Numbered from the stretch's first letter, positions 1 to 9,290 are shown. The stretch: 64,000 bases of DNA from an uncultured Aquimarina sp. (GCA_947498775.1 CANMLL010000007.1:62001-126000), one strand, 5' to 3'. Translations and numbers: made by a program. Notes: a model not told the origin generated them from the letters alone.

Positions 1-891
1 GACCCAGAACTGGGCGGTGCTTTGGCCGAAGCTTTTCTAGAAGTTTTTTATGAACGTGAATCATTTGGCATCATAACTACTCATTATGCCAATTTAAAAA
101 TGCTTGCCAACGAGCTTCCCAATATGTCCAATGCAAATATGCTTTTTGATGCAAGAACACTAGAGCCTTTATTCAAATTATATCTTGGTGAAGCCGGAAG
201 TTCTTTTACATTTGAAGTAGCACAAAAAAATGGAATTCCGTATAGCTTGATCAACAAAGCAAAGAAAAAAGTAGAACGCGGTAAGATTAGGTTTGATAAG
301 AGCATTGCAAATCTTCAGAAAGAGCGATCTAAACTTCAAAAAACAACTTCGACCCTAAAAACAAAAGAGCAAAAGGCGGAAGAAGAAAAAGAACGATTAG
401 AAAGGATAAATGATCGTGTACAACGTAAATTAGAAAGCTATCAAGAACTATATGACAGCAATCAACGAATGATTTATCTAGGTAAAAAACTTGATGATAT
501 AAGTGAAAAATACTTTAACAATAAAAAGAAGCGCGAATTGATCGATGAGTTCATGAAAATTGTTCAAGTCGAAAATTCTAAACGAAAGAAACAATCGGCT
601 AAGCAAAGAAATGTAGAAAAAGCCAAAAAGAAAAAGGTTGTAGAGGAAGTAGAAAAAAAGGTAAAAGTAATTCGCGAAAAGAAAAAAGAAGAAAAAAAGA
701 AAGAAGAGAAAATAGAACAGCAAAAACCCAAAGTAACACTTAAAATTGGTGACCGTGTGCGCATGATCGATGGAAAATCAATCGGAACCATTGATACCCT
801 CGAAAAAGGCAAAGCGGTGGTTAACTATGGTATTTTTACAACTAATGTAGCCGTTGATCAACTTGAATTTGTAGAACGAAAAAAGAAATAA
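1..891 (+). CDS. mutS2: MutS2-type DNA mismatch repair family ATPase, C-terminal part
   Basis: The reading frame is open from the first base, so the gene starts upstream of the window. The opening DPELGGALAEAFLE and the following TTHYANLK are the Walker B/D-loop end of a MutS ATPase domain. A very Lys/Glu-rich coiled coil follows (about residues 75-230 of the visible part). The protein ends in a small KOW-like beta domain around GDRVRMIDGKSIGTI. No Smr nuclease motif (LDLRG or HGxGTG) is seen, so this appears to be a MutS2 without the C-terminal nuclease. MutS2 family proteins act on branched DNA or stalled ribosomes; which applies here is unknown. The visible TTG near base 22 is internal and not a start. 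Confidence 0.8.
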   Translation, partial: DPELGGALAEAFLEVFYERESFGIITTHYANLKMLANELPNMSNANMLFDARTLEPLFKLYLGEAGSSFTFEVAQKNGIPYSLINKAKKKVERGKIRFDKSIANLQKERSKLQKTTSTLKTKEQKAEEEKERLERINDRVQRKLESYQELYDSNQRMIYLGKKLDDISEKYFNNKKKRELIDEFMKIVQVENSKRKKQSAKQRNVEKAKKKKVVEEVEKKVKVIREKKKEEKKKEEKIEQQKPKVTLKIGDRVRMIDGKSIGTIDTLEKGKAVVNYGIFTTNVAVDQLEFVERKKK

Positions 892-964
892 TACTACTAA
901 ATCCTGCTAAAATCTATTCTTGTTAAAGTATCCTTAAACAACAATCCTGACAGTATTACTTTTA

Positions 965-972
965 TATATTTG
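965..972 (+). promoter_or_regulatory. Flavobacterial -7 box before the PIG-L gene
   Basis: TATATTTG matches the Bacteroidota -7 consensus TAnnTTTG. No TTG sits 19 bases upstream, so the -33 half is weak. The box lies 30 bases before the ATG at 1003 and contains the in-frame TTG at 970, which argues against that TTG being the start. Confidence 0.45.
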
Positions 973-1002
973 AGGCATTACATCAAAACTACTTCAACAA
1001 TT

Positions 1003-3501
1003 ATGCGAAAATTACTTTTTGTAATAGGGCTATGCCTTTTTATCCCTTTTATTTCAAACGCGCAAAAACCCAATAAACCTAATGCTTCAGAAATTCATGA
1101 AGCCATCAAAAAGCTAAATTTTTTAGGTTCGGTTTTATATGTTGCAGCCCATCCAGATGATGAAAATACCCGATTTATCTCCTATATGTCCAATCATCAA
1201 AAGGCTAGAACAGCTTATTTATCAATGACCCGCGGAGATGGTGGTCAAAACTTAATAGGCCCTGAAATCAGAGAACTTCTTGGGGTTATTCGAACACAAG
1301 AATTGTTGGCAGCCCGCATAACCGATGGTGGAGAGCAAATGTTCACACGAGCCAATGATTTTGGATACTCAAAACATCCAGATGAGACACTCACTATATG
1401 GGATAAAAAAGAAGTTTTAAGCGATGTAGTTTGGGCCATCAGAAAATTTAGACCCGATGTCATTATTAATAGATTTGATCATAGAACACCAGGGTCAACA
1501 CATGGCCATCATACTTCGTCGGCTATGCTAAGTGAAGAGGCTTTTGGACTATCAGGAGATAAAAACAGGTATCCTGATCAGTTACAATATGTTGAATCTT
1601 GGCAACCAAAAAGATTATTTTTCAATACATCTTGGTGGTTTTATGGCAGCAGAGAAAACTTTGAAAAGGCAGACAAATCAAAACTATTAGTGTTTGATAC
1701 AGGAGTCTATTACCCTTCTTCAGGTCTATCAAATACCGAAATCGCTTCATTAAGTCGAAGTAATCATAAATCTCAAGGATTTGGTAGTACCGGAACTCGA
1801 GGGAAACAAAATGAGTATATAGAACTGATAAAAGGAGATCTACCTACAGATAAAACTAATATTTTTGAAGGGATTGACACCTCATGGAATCGTATTAAAG
1901 GAGGAAAAGCAATTGGCGATATTTTATACCAAGTTGAAAAGAATTTTGATTTCAGAAATCCGGCGGCTTCTGTCTCAGAACTGGTAAAAGCGTATCAAGG
2001 TATTCAACAACTGGAAGATGATCATTGGAAAACCGTTAAATCAAAAGAAATAAAAGCGATTATTGCCGCTGCATCTGGATTATATCTTGAAGCAGTTTCT
2101 TCAGAATCGAATACTACCAAAGGAAGTGAAGTCGCTTTAAAGATTGAAGCCATTAACAGAAGTAATAACAAAGTTACCTTAAAATCGATACAAATTGCTG
2201 CCTTGGGGATTAATGATACTCCTGCAAAAGTTTTGGAGAATAATACCAGACAAAATTTCGAATTTAAGGGGATTATTCCTTCTGATTTTGGGTATACCAA
2301 CCCATATTGGTTAAATAAAAAGGGAACTCTTGGAATGTACCAGGTCAATGACCATAAATTGATTGGCAAACCAGAAACCGAACATAAGATCAAAGCAATT
2401 TTTTCTTTAGATATCGAAGGAGTGGTTATTCCATTTTCCAAAGAAGTGGTTTATAAGACTAATGATCCTGTAAAAGGAGAAGTATATAAACCTTTTGAGG
2501 TAATTCCTTCGGTTTCGGCAAGTATAAAAGACAAGGTGATTATTTATGCCAATGGTCCTGCAAAGCAAATTCCCGTAATCATAAAAGCAGGAGAAGCAAA
2601 TATTAACGGATCTGTCTCTTTAGCGCATCCACAAGGATGGAAAGTTTCACCAGAACGTATCGATGTTAATTTAACTCAAAAAGGAGAAGAGAAAACAGTA
2701 GTTTTTACGTTGACTGCACCAGAAAATCAAAGTGAAGGGTATATTTCGCCTATCATCGATATTAATGGAAATAAACATTCTAATGAATTGGTAACCATCG
2801 ATTATGAACATATTCCCTTTCAAACTGTCGTACTACCCTCTGAAACTAAAGTAGTACGACTTGATATCAAAAAGAAAGGCCAAAATATTGGATACATTGA
2901 AGGTGCTGGCGATGTTGTCCCCGAAAGTTTACAACAAATAGGGTATAAAGTGACTACGATCAATCCCGAATCTATTTCACCTGAGATCCTGAAGAGTTTT
3001 GATGCTATTGTGGTTGGTATTAGAGCATATAATACCGTTGAACAATTAAAATTTAAACAGCAGTTTTTATTAGATTATGTGAAAAACGGAGGGAATTTAG
3101 TCATTCAATATAACACAAGTCGAAGGCTTAAAGTTGATGATAATTTAGGCCCTTACCCTCTTAAACTATCTAGGGATCGCGTTACCGATGAAAATGCAGA
3201 AATAACATTTCTGGCGCCAGATCATCCTGTGTTAAACTCACCCAATAAGATTACCCAAGACGATTTTAAAGGATGGGTGCAAGAGCGTGGTTTATACTTT
3301 CCCAATGAATGGTCAAAAGAATACACAGCTATTTTGGCTGCTAATGATAAAGGAGAGTCACAAAAGAAAGGACCTCTATTAGTTGCTCAATACGGTAAAG
3401 GGTATTATGTATACACTGGTTTAAGCTTTTTTCGAGAATTTCCTGCTGGAGTATCTGGTGCGTATCGACTCTTTGCCAACATGTTATCTTTAGGAAAATA
3501 A
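1003..3501 (+). CDS. PIG-L family deacetylase with C-terminal GATase1/ThuA-like region, secreted
   Basis: The protein is about 832 residues. A signal peptide (MRKLLFVIGLCLFIPFISNAQ without the last residue) ends near position 20. An LmbE/PIG-L de-N-acetylase domain follows, with the zinc motif AHPDDE, the TRGDGGQN motif and a later HGHH (THGHHTSSAM). The middle looks like beta-sandwich sequence. The last 200 residues (FDAIVVGIRAYNT, YVKNGGNLVIQYN) resemble a class I glutamine-amidotransferase-like or ThuA fold. PIG-L enzymes remove N-acetyl groups from amino sugars; the substrate here is unknown. ATG 1003 is preferred over TTG 970 because the latter lies in a -7 box. A tiny membrane ORF and a sodium symporter follow on the same strand, so uptake of an amino sugar or its product is plausible. 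Confidence 0.85.
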   Translation: MRKLLFVIGLCLFIPFISNAQKPNKPNASEIHEAIKKLNFLGSVLYVAAHPDDENTRFISYMSNHQKARTAYLSMTRGDGGQNLIGPEIRELLGVIRTQELLAARITDGGEQMFTRANDFGYSKHPDETLTIWDKKEVLSDVVWAIRKFRPDVIINRFDHRTPGSTHGHHTSSAMLSEEAFGLSGDKNRYPDQLQYVESWQPKRLFFNTSWWFYGSRENFEKADKSKLLVFDTGVYYPSSGLSNTEIASLSRSNHKSQGFGSTGTRGKQNEYIELIKGDLPTDKTNIFEGIDTSWNRIKGGKAIGDILYQVEKNFDFRNPAASVSELVKAYQGIQQLEDDHWKTVKSKEIKAIIAAASGLYLEAVSSESNTTKGSEVALKIEAINRSNNKVTLKSIQIAALGINDTPAKVLENNTRQNFEFKGIIPSDFGYTNPYWLNKKGTLGMYQVNDHKLIGKPETEHKIKAIFSLDIEGVVIPFSKEVVYKTNDPVKGEVYKPFEVIPSVSASIKDKVIIYANGPAKQIPVIIKAGEANINGSVSLAHPQGWKVSPERIDVNLTQKGEEKTVVFTLTAPENQSEGYISPIIDINGNKHSNELVTIDYEHIPFQTVVLPSETKVVRLDIKKKGQNIGYIEGAGDVVPESLQQIGYKVTTINPESISPEILKSFDAIVVGIRAYNTVEQLKFKQQFLLDYVKNGGNLVIQYNTSRRLKVDDNLGPYPLKLSRDRVTDENAEITFLAPDHPVLNSPNKITQDDFKGWVQERGLYFPNEWSKEYTAILAANDKGESQKKGPLLVAQYGKGYYVYTGLSFFREFPAGVSGAYRLFANMLSLGK

Positions 3502-3513
3502 ATAAAATTATGT

Positions 3514-3624
3514 ATGGCGCGTACAAAACAAAAATTTGTCTGGAAAAAATTATATTCTGCGGTATTAATTGCTAATGCCGTATATATATTGCTATTTTAT
3601 CTGATCACTAATTCTTTTTCGTAG
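3514..3624 (+). CDS. Tiny single-helix membrane protein (36 aa) before the symporter
   Basis: ATG at 3514 opens 36 codons ending at TAG 3622-3624. The product begins MARTKQKFVWKK, a basic head, and continues with a hydrophobic stretch rich in V, L, I, A and Y (LYSAVLIANAVYILLFYLI), one predicted membrane helix with the positive end inside. It starts 12 bases after the PIG-L stop and ends 57 bases before the symporter start. Small accessory membrane subunits are known beside some SSS-family transporters, so a partner role is an inference. I recognise no named family. Confidence 0.55.
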   Translation: MARTKQKFVWKKLYSAVLIANAVYILLFYLITNSFS

Positions 3625-3681
3625 TGCAACTTGAACAAATAATTTTCTAATCATCCCTTTAACTAATTACCATATCAACAT

Positions 3682-5364
3682 ATGCAAATCATAGATTGGA
3701 TCGTACTTGCCGGAACATTACTATTCATCGTTTTATACGGAACCTGGAAAACCAGAGGAAGTAAAAATGTACAAGAATATATTCGTGGTGGTAATGAAGC
3801 CAAATGGTGGACCGTTGGTTTATCGGTAATGGCAACACAGGCAAGTGCAATTACTTTTCTTTCTACCCCCGGACAGGCATTTCATAGTGGGATGGGATTC
3901 GTGCAGTTTTATTTCGGTCTTCCAATTGCTATGGTAATCATTTGCATGGTATTTATTCCTTTATACCATAAACTTAATGTGTACACGGCCTATGAATATT
4001 TAGAAAGTCGGTTTGATCTTAAAACCCGTAGTTTAACTGCTATCTTATTCTTAATTCAACGAGGGTTGGCCGCAGGGATTACCATCTTTGCCCCTGCCAT
4101 TATTCTATCCGCCGTTTTAGGTTGGGATCTTACTACATTGAATATTATTATCGGGATCTTAGTAATTATCTACACTGTTTCCGGCGGAACTAAAGCCGTA
4201 AATGTTACCCAAAAGCAGCAAATGACAATTATCTTTACCGGAATGTTTATCGCTTTCTTTTTGATTATTAGTTATTTACCTGAAGGGGTTACCTTTTCAA
4301 AAGCATTGGATATTGCCGGAGCCAGTGGAAAAATGGAAATCCTGGATTTTTCTTTTAATCTTGATAATCGCTATACATTCTGGAGTGGTATTATTGGTGG
4401 AAGTTTCCTTGCCCTCTCCTATTTTGGAACCGATCAAAGTCAGGTGCAACGGTATTTATCAGGAAAATCGATTAAAGAAAGCCAACTAGGCCTTCTATTT
4501 AATGGTCTGCTAAAAGTGCCAATGCAATTTTTTATTCTACTTGTTGGTGTCATGGTTTTTGTTTTTTATCAATTTAATCCATCACCATTAAATTTCAATC
4601 CACAAACAAAAGAAGTAATTAAAGATTCTGAATATACCCAAGAATATAAGGTTTTAGAAAGTAAACTCGTAGAAGCAAATGAGCTTAAAAAAACCTATAT
4701 ACAAAAGTACCTAATTGATAATGACGAAGCCAATAAAGCTCGTATAGGTGAACTAAATATTGCTGATAAGCAAATACGTGATGCCGCCAAAGAATTGATC
4801 AAAAAAGCAGATCCAGAGGTAGAAACCAACGATAAGGATTATGTTTTTATTCATTTTATCTTAAATAACCTTCCTCGGGGATTAATTGGTCTCTTATTAG
4901 CCGTAATCCTATCTGCTGCAATGTCATCGACTGCTTCAGAATTAAATGCCTTGGCGTCTACTACCGTTGTAGATCTATACAAACGAAATATTAAAGAAGA
5001 AAAAACCGACAAACACTATGTAAATGCTTCAAAGTTCTTCACACTAATTTGGGGTATTTTGGCGATATTGATTGCTTGTTTTGCCAATCTTTTTGACAAT
5101 TTAATTCAGTTAGTCAATATTATTGGTTCTATCTTCTACGGAAACGTACTTGGTATTTTCTTATTGGCTTTCTTTATAAAATTTGTGAGTAGCAATGCAA
5201 CTTTTGTAGCGGCATTAATAACCCAGGTGATTGTTATTATTGGTTGGTACTATGACTGGATGCCTTATTTATGGCTCAATCTGTTTGGATGTATACTAGT
5301 AATGGCAATTGCAATGATTTTGCAACCGATACTCGGGTCAACTACAAAAGTAAGCACGGAATAA
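3682..5364 (+). CDS. Sodium:solute symporter, SSS family
   Basis: 560 residues with about 13 hydrophobic segments in the order expected of the LeuT-fold SSS family. The N-terminal sequence (GGNEAKWWTVGLSVMATQAS, then TFLSTPGQAF) and GTDQSQVQRYLSG in the middle are family hallmarks, and SAAMSSTASELNALAS is the conserved helix-8 region that contributes to the sodium site. Residues about 297-385 form a long charged, Lys/Glu-rich insertion between two membrane helices, probably a helical hairpin. Substrate cannot be read from sequence. The gene follows the secreted PIG-L deacetylase and the tiny membrane ORF, which suggests a shared transport and processing role. Confidence 0.9.
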   Translation: MQIIDWIVLAGTLLFIVLYGTWKTRGSKNVQEYIRGGNEAKWWTVGLSVMATQASAITFLSTPGQAFHSGMGFVQFYFGLPIAMVIICMVFIPLYHKLNVYTAYEYLESRFDLKTRSLTAILFLIQRGLAAGITIFAPAIILSAVLGWDLTTLNIIIGILVIIYTVSGGTKAVNVTQKQQMTIIFTGMFIAFFLIISYLPEGVTFSKALDIAGASGKMEILDFSFNLDNRYTFWSGIIGGSFLALSYFGTDQSQVQRYLSGKSIKESQLGLLFNGLLKVPMQFFILLVGVMVFVFYQFNPSPLNFNPQTKEVIKDSEYTQEYKVLESKLVEANELKKTYIQKYLIDNDEANKARIGELNIADKQIRDAAKELIKKADPEVETNDKDYVFIHFILNNLPRGLIGLLLAVILSAAMSSTASELNALASTTVVDLYKRNIKEEKTDKHYVNASKFFTLIWGILAILIACFANLFDNLIQLVNIIGSIFYGNVLGIFLLAFFIKFVSSNATFVAALITQVIVIIGWYYDWMPYLWLNLFGCILVMAIAMILQPILGSTTKVSTE

Positions 5365-5423
5365 ACCAGAATATTAGATAAATAATCTGTTTACTCAGGA
5401 AATTAGGTCTAGCTAAACCAATA

Positions 5424-5756
5424 TTAATGATGTATAGCAGCTTCAGAAAGATAAGAAGAAACAGACTTTTGGAACATATAATAGCTCCTCATAATTTTAT
5501 TGATTTCTTCGCCAATGCTCTTGGATAACTTTACAGAATCCTGAGCTAGTTCCTTGAGCTTATCTATACCTTGTTTTAATATCTTGCCATCGTGATTTAA
5601 TTCTAAGTATTGATCGTACATCTCTGAAGTACAAGGTTCACAACGATACGAATTCAGTTTAGAAAGCATACTGGTAAGCTCATTATCCATAAGACTTAAC
5701 TTCATAAAATGTGGTTGTCTGTTTGAAGTGGTCTTGCTAGCGTTTTTGGTTTTCAT
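5424..5756 (-). CDS. Conserved-looking hypothetical protein, 110 aa
   Basis: I do not recognise a family. The predicted protein is mostly helical, with an RCEPC two-cysteine motif near residue 40 and amphipathic stretches (LKELAQDSVKLSKSIGEEI). There is no signal peptide or membrane segment. It is convergent with the symporter gene, with 59 bases between the stops, and divergent from the oxidoreductase gene. Its codon use looks like that of the neighbouring genes, which is the main reason for calling it real. Confidence 0.55.
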   Translation of the reverse strand: MKTKNASKTTSNRQPHFMKLSLMDNELTSMLSKLNSYRCEPCTSEMYDQYLELNHDGKILKQGIDKLKELAQDSVKLSKSIGEEINKIMRSYYMFQKSVSSYLSEAAIHH

Positions 5757-5962
5757 AGTGGTAAGGGTTCTAATAAGTGAGTATCTTAAATATAAGAAAA
5801 GACCTCAAAACAAACAAGTTACAGAGCTCTAATGTTTATGAAATTACATAAATCGCAAAAAAACAGATGTTTTATAATCAATCTTCCTGATTACAGACCG
5901 CTCAATACTTGTTGTTTTTTTAAGATCCAAACGTTACGTTTTAATTACTTTTGAAATTAATA

Positions 5963-6958
5963 ATGATATCTTCATCTATGCAGAAAGACAAAACAATAAA
6001 ATGGGGAATTCTGGGCTGTGGTAAAATAGCAAACAAGTTCGCCGAAGACCTGCTTACCATACCGAATGCAAAAATAGAGGCTGTTGCCAGTAGGCAACTT
6101 CAAAAAGCACAAAAGTTTGCTTATACATATGGAGCAAATAAATACTACGGAAACTATACCGAATTAGCCAAAGACTCAGAAGTTGATGTAGTCTATATCG
6201 CAACGCCACATGTTTTTCATTATGAACATACGCTCATGTGTCTTACCAATAAAAAGGCCGTTTTATGTGAAAAACCTTTTGCCATGAATGTTTCTGAAGT
6301 AAAAGAAATGATCGATACAGCAAAGAGAAATAACGTGTTTTTGATGGAAGCGCTATGGACATATTTCCTGCCACATTATCTTTATGTTTTGAATGTAATC
6401 GAATCTGAAGAACTTGGCGCTATCAAAAGTTTGAAAGCAGATTTTGGTTTTGCAACTACGTTTGATCCTAATGGACGAATTTTTAATAAAAACTTAGGTG
6501 GCGGCAGTCTACTCGATGTAGGCATCTATCCACTATTCGCAGCTTTAAGCATACTAGGATATCCCGATGAAATTGAAGCTACATCGAAAATCGGAAAAAC
6601 GGGAGTCGATGAAACCTGTACAATGCAGCTGAGCTACAATAATGGGGTCTCTGCATCTTTATTTAGTGCTATTACTCAAAAAACAAACACCGAAGCAATT
6701 ATCCAGTTAGAAAAAGGCACGATCACTATAAATAGTCGTTTTCACGAACCCTCTTCGGTAACCATTTATCAAAATGGAAAATCAAAATTATATGAATTTG
6801 AAGTAACCACCAATGGATACAGCTTCGAGGCAATCCATGCACAGGAGATGTTGCTTCAAAAACGTACAGAGAGCACGATAATGAGCTTCGGTAAAAGCTT
6901 ACAACTTATTACATTGTTAGATGAAGTTAGAAACAAAATCGGATTGAAATACGAATAG
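5963..6958 (+). CDS. Gfo/Idh/MocA family NAD(P)-dependent oxidoreductase
   Basis: About 331 residues. The N-terminal Rossmann fold carries GILGCGKIANKF, and the family dinucleotide-binding signature CEKPFAMN follows near residue 95. The C-terminal alpha/beta domain includes GGGSLLDVGIYPLFA, the usual substrate-side loop with Asp and, four residues later, Tyr where many relatives have His. Family members oxidise or reduce sugars, inositols or dihydrodiols; this one resembles the dihydrodiol/1,5-anhydrofructose reductase-like group, but the substrate is not certain. ATG 5963 or ATG 5978 are both possible starts; the upstream TTG at 5951 is less likely. A bidirectional terminator follows. Confidence 0.85.
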   Translation: MISSSMQKDKTIKWGILGCGKIANKFAEDLLTIPNAKIEAVASRQLQKAQKFAYTYGANKYYGNYTELAKDSEVDVVYIATPHVFHYEHTLMCLTNKKAVLCEKPFAMNVSEVKEMIDTAKRNNVFLMEALWTYFLPHYLYVLNVIESEELGAIKSLKADFGFATTFDPNGRIFNKNLGGGSLLDVGIYPLFAALSILGYPDEIEATSKIGKTGVDETCTMQLSYNNGVSASLFSAITQKTNTEAIIQLEKGTITINSRFHEPSSVTIYQNGKSKLYEFEVTTNGYSFEAIHAQEMLLQKRTESTIMSFGKSLQLITLLDEVRNKIGLKYE

Positions 6959-6971
6959 ATGTATGCCAACA

Positions 6972-7001
6972 AAAAAGCGTTCCAGTTTTGGAACGCTTTT
7001 T
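6972..7001. terminator. Bidirectional intrinsic terminator
   Basis: AAAAAGCGTTCC, loop AGTTTT, then GGAACGCTTTTT forms a strong hairpin with A- and T-runs on both sides. It lies between two convergent genes and can serve both. Confidence 0.85.
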
Positions 7002-7029
7002 CAAATGATTTGTGTGTGAAAAAGAGTGC

Positions 7030-7872
7030 TTATTTTGCTCCCCACTCTGCAAGGGAGTCTTTATTAAGTTTTACATAATCGGCGTTATTAGCCTTCTCTG
7101 CTAATTCTAACGAAGTTTTTGCTGCTTTTATTGCACCATCCTTATCTCCCGTCTTAGCATAGATTAAAGATTGTTGTCTATGGAACCAGAAAGCAGGCTC
7201 TTTGCGCATAGCAATAGCTTTATCTATATGTTCTTTTGCTTTCGCATAGTCTTCTATATCCTTAAAGAATACCGCTGCCTGATAATGATCTTGATCAGAC
7301 GGACCGGCCATTGTTTTTTCAATACTAGCTAAAGCAACCTTTTTTGAAGGAACTTCAATTTTTACTGCAGCCTCTACATTTGACCATATAAAACTAAGAA
7401 TAGCCGAATCCATTGTAAAGTCACTAAACATAATAGAAAATGTTTCAACATTTATAGGAATGGTAGTAGTCTTTACAGTAACTTTCGCAGCAACCTTGGC
7501 ATCATCCCATTCTCTTGGAGTTCCCCAGTTATTAGTATCACTATAAAAAATTACTTCCCAATTCTCTTTTCCTGGTTTTGTAAAAATAGCGTAAGTACCT
7601 TTTTTCAATTCCTTACCTTCAAGTTTTACATCATCGCTAAATGTGATCTGAGTATTTTTATTAGCACCTGTTCTCCAAAGTTTGTCATAAGGTACCAAAT
7701 CTCCAAAAATAGTTCTTCCTCTCATACTAGGACGAGAATATTCTACTGAAACGTCTGTTAATCCTATAACCTGCTCAATTTTGGAGGTAGGGCTGGGTTG
7801 CGGAGTTTTAACCTGTGCTTCAATACCAAAAGAGAATAAAGCTACAGCAATAAATAAGACAATATTTTTCAT
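7030..7872 (-). CDS. DUF2911 domain protein with signal peptide and C-terminal TPR-like region
   Basis: 280 residues from ATG 7872; longer upstream readings lack a signal-peptide start. A cleavable signal (MKNIVLFIAVALFSFGIEAQ) is followed by the DUF2911 domain, recognisable by SPTSKIEQVIGLTDVSVEY, RPSMRGRTIFG and LWRTGANKNTQI. The last 80 residues (DYAKAKEHIDKAIAMRKEP, GDKDGAIKAAKTSLELAEK) look like one to two TPR repeats. The domain is common in Bacteroidota, is periplasmic and has no assigned biochemical function. The gene stands alone between a terminator and the divergent aquaporin gene. Confidence 0.85.
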   Translation of the reverse strand: MKNIVLFIAVALFSFGIEAQVKTPQPSPTSKIEQVIGLTDVSVEYSRPSMRGRTIFGDLVPYDKLWRTGANKNTQITFSDDVKLEGKELKKGTYAIFTKPGKENWEVIFYSDTNNWGTPREWDDAKVAAKVTVKTTTIPINVETFSIMFSDFTMDSAILSFIWSNVEAAVKIEVPSKKVALASIEKTMAGPSDQDHYQAAVFFKDIEDYAKAKEHIDKAIAMRKEPAFWFHRQQSLIYAKTGDKDGAIKAAKTSLELAEKANNADYVKLNKDSLAEWGAK

Positions 7873-7964
7873 TGTGTTTAATTTAGTTTGTTTGAATTTA
7901 TTAGTAACGAAAATAAGGATTACACGAACATTAAAAGTTAACAAAAACTTAAATTAAGGAATGG

Positions 7965-7972
7965 TATATTTG
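7965..7972 (+). promoter_or_regulatory. -7 box before the aquaporin gene
   Basis: TATATTTG matches TAnnTTTG exactly and sits 19 bases before the ATG at 7992. A TTG -33 element at the expected spacing is not seen. Confidence 0.45.
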
Positions 7973-7991
7973 CCATTGTATTACAATCAAT

Positions 7992-8651
7992 ATGCGAAAA
8001 TACATTTCAGAAAGTATAGGAACTTTTAGCATGGTATTCTGCGGTACGGGAGCCATGACCATTAATGAAGTTACAGGAGGTGATGTTACTCATGTGGGAA
8101 TTGCTATCACCTGGGGGCTTATCGTTATGGCCATGATCTATGCGTTTGGAGAAATATCCGGAGCACATTTCAACCCCGCAGTAACCATTGCATTCGCATA
8201 CGCCAAAAAATTTGCATGGAAAGAAGTTCCCAAATACATTATTGCACAATGCATTGGAGCAATCGTGGCAAGTGCTATTTTACTTTTTTTGTTTCCAAAA
8301 AGTGAATTTTTGGGAGGAACCATCCCCACAGTTGATGCTCTAAGGGCATTTATTTTAGAACTACTTCTTACCTATTTTTTAATCGTAGTAATTATTAATG
8401 TTTCTACGGGTTCCAAAGAAATAGGAACTATGGCAGGAATCGCCATTGGTGGTGTCGTGCTTCTTGAAGCAATGTTTGCTGGGCCAATCACCAAAGCTTC
8501 TATGAATCCTGCAAGATCATTGGGACCTGCACTTTTGTCGGGTCACTGGGAACATCAATGGTTGTATTTTACGGCTCCGGTGGTCGGGGCATTATTAGCA
8601 GTGCTTACATGCAGGCTTGTTAAACCAGATAATTACCGCGACGATTGTTAA
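7992..8651 (+). CDS. MIP family aquaporin
   Basis: 219 residues with six hydrophobic helices and both pore motifs: HFNPAVT after helix 2 and SMNPARS after helix 5. The selectivity-filter Arg follows the second NPA. The length is slightly below the usual 230 of AqpZ-type channels. Such channels pass water and sometimes small neutral solutes across the inner membrane. It is monocistronic, with its own -7 box. Water channel is more likely than glycerol facilitator from the short length, but this is not proven. Confidence 0.88.
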   Translation: MRKYISESIGTFSMVFCGTGAMTINEVTGGDVTHVGIAITWGLIVMAMIYAFGEISGAHFNPAVTIAFAYAKKFAWKEVPKYIIAQCIGAIVASAILLFLFPKSEFLGGTIPTVDALRAFILELLLTYFLIVVIINVSTGSKEIGTMAGIAIGGVVLLEAMFAGPITKASMNPARSLGPALLSGHWEHQWLYFTAPVVGALLAVLTCRLVKPDNYRDDC

Positions 8652-8849
8652 AGTCTAAGTTCTAGGCCCCCATAATTTGCATAATTACTCCTTTTTCACA
8701 TATATTTATCGGATACTAAATTACTATGCACTAAAGGCACAAGGATTTTCCAACTAAGAAATGAAATTCCTTTTGGGTAATTACGAACAAATTTGTAGTA
8801 AGCGGTGCATAGTTTTAACTATTTTTGATACTAATAAATCTTCCCCCCT

Positions 8850-9206
8850 ATGAAGCATTTTTCTAACGAATTTTGCCAGATGCAGTTATATGATCAGTTC
8901 GTTGTGCTTACTATCAACGAAAATGTTGAATTTACTTTGGAAAAAGCATCTATCATAAGAGATAAACTACTTCAATATTATAAGTCAAAAAACTTTGTAC
9001 TAATTAGCCACCGTAAGCATAAACATAATGTTTATCCCGAAATATACAAACAGGGGCAACTAAATAATATGAAAGGTCTTGCCGTTGTTTCCAGTGATGA
9101 TAAAGAAAGAGATAAAGCAATTATTGAGCAACCATTATATGGTAAATCATTTGTCTTTTTTTCCTGTCTTGAGGATGCCAAATCTTGGGCAAAAGGGTAT
9201 TTCTAA
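8850..9206 (+). CDS. Hypothetical protein, 118 aa, STAS/SpoIIAA-like pattern
   Basis: I do not recognise it with confidence. The alternating strand-helix pattern (FVVLTINENVEFTLEKAS, then IRDKLLQYYKSKNFVLIS, MKGLAVVSSDD, GKSFVFFSCLEDAKSWA) resembles small SpoIIAA/STAS-like domains common in Bacteroidota. There is no signal or membrane segment. It begins 22 bases after a TATTTTTG -7-like box at 8820-8827. It lies just upstream of the SRPBCC-SDR-photolyase operon but is separated from it by 84 bases. Confidence 0.6.
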   Translation: MKHFSNEFCQMQLYDQFVVLTINENVEFTLEKASIIRDKLLQYYKSKNFVLISHRKHKHNVYPEIYKQGQLNNMKGLAVVSSDDKERDKAIIEQPLYGKSFVFFSCLEDAKSWAKGYF

Positions 9207-9290
9207 ATCTGAAAAATTATTTTTTGTTTAACTTTTATTACTCAAATGTTAAACAAATTGGTTGTATTTTTACTTCAAATTTTTCAAAGA

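Noticed and set aside
478..812. Minus-strand frames rich in Phe and Leu opposite mutS2
   Set aside because: They mirror the Lys/Glu-rich coiled coil on the plus strand and have no independent coding signs.
3510..3576. Alternative ATG at 3510 for the small ORF
   Set aside because: That frame stops after 21 codons; the ATG at 3514 gives the membrane-helix product.
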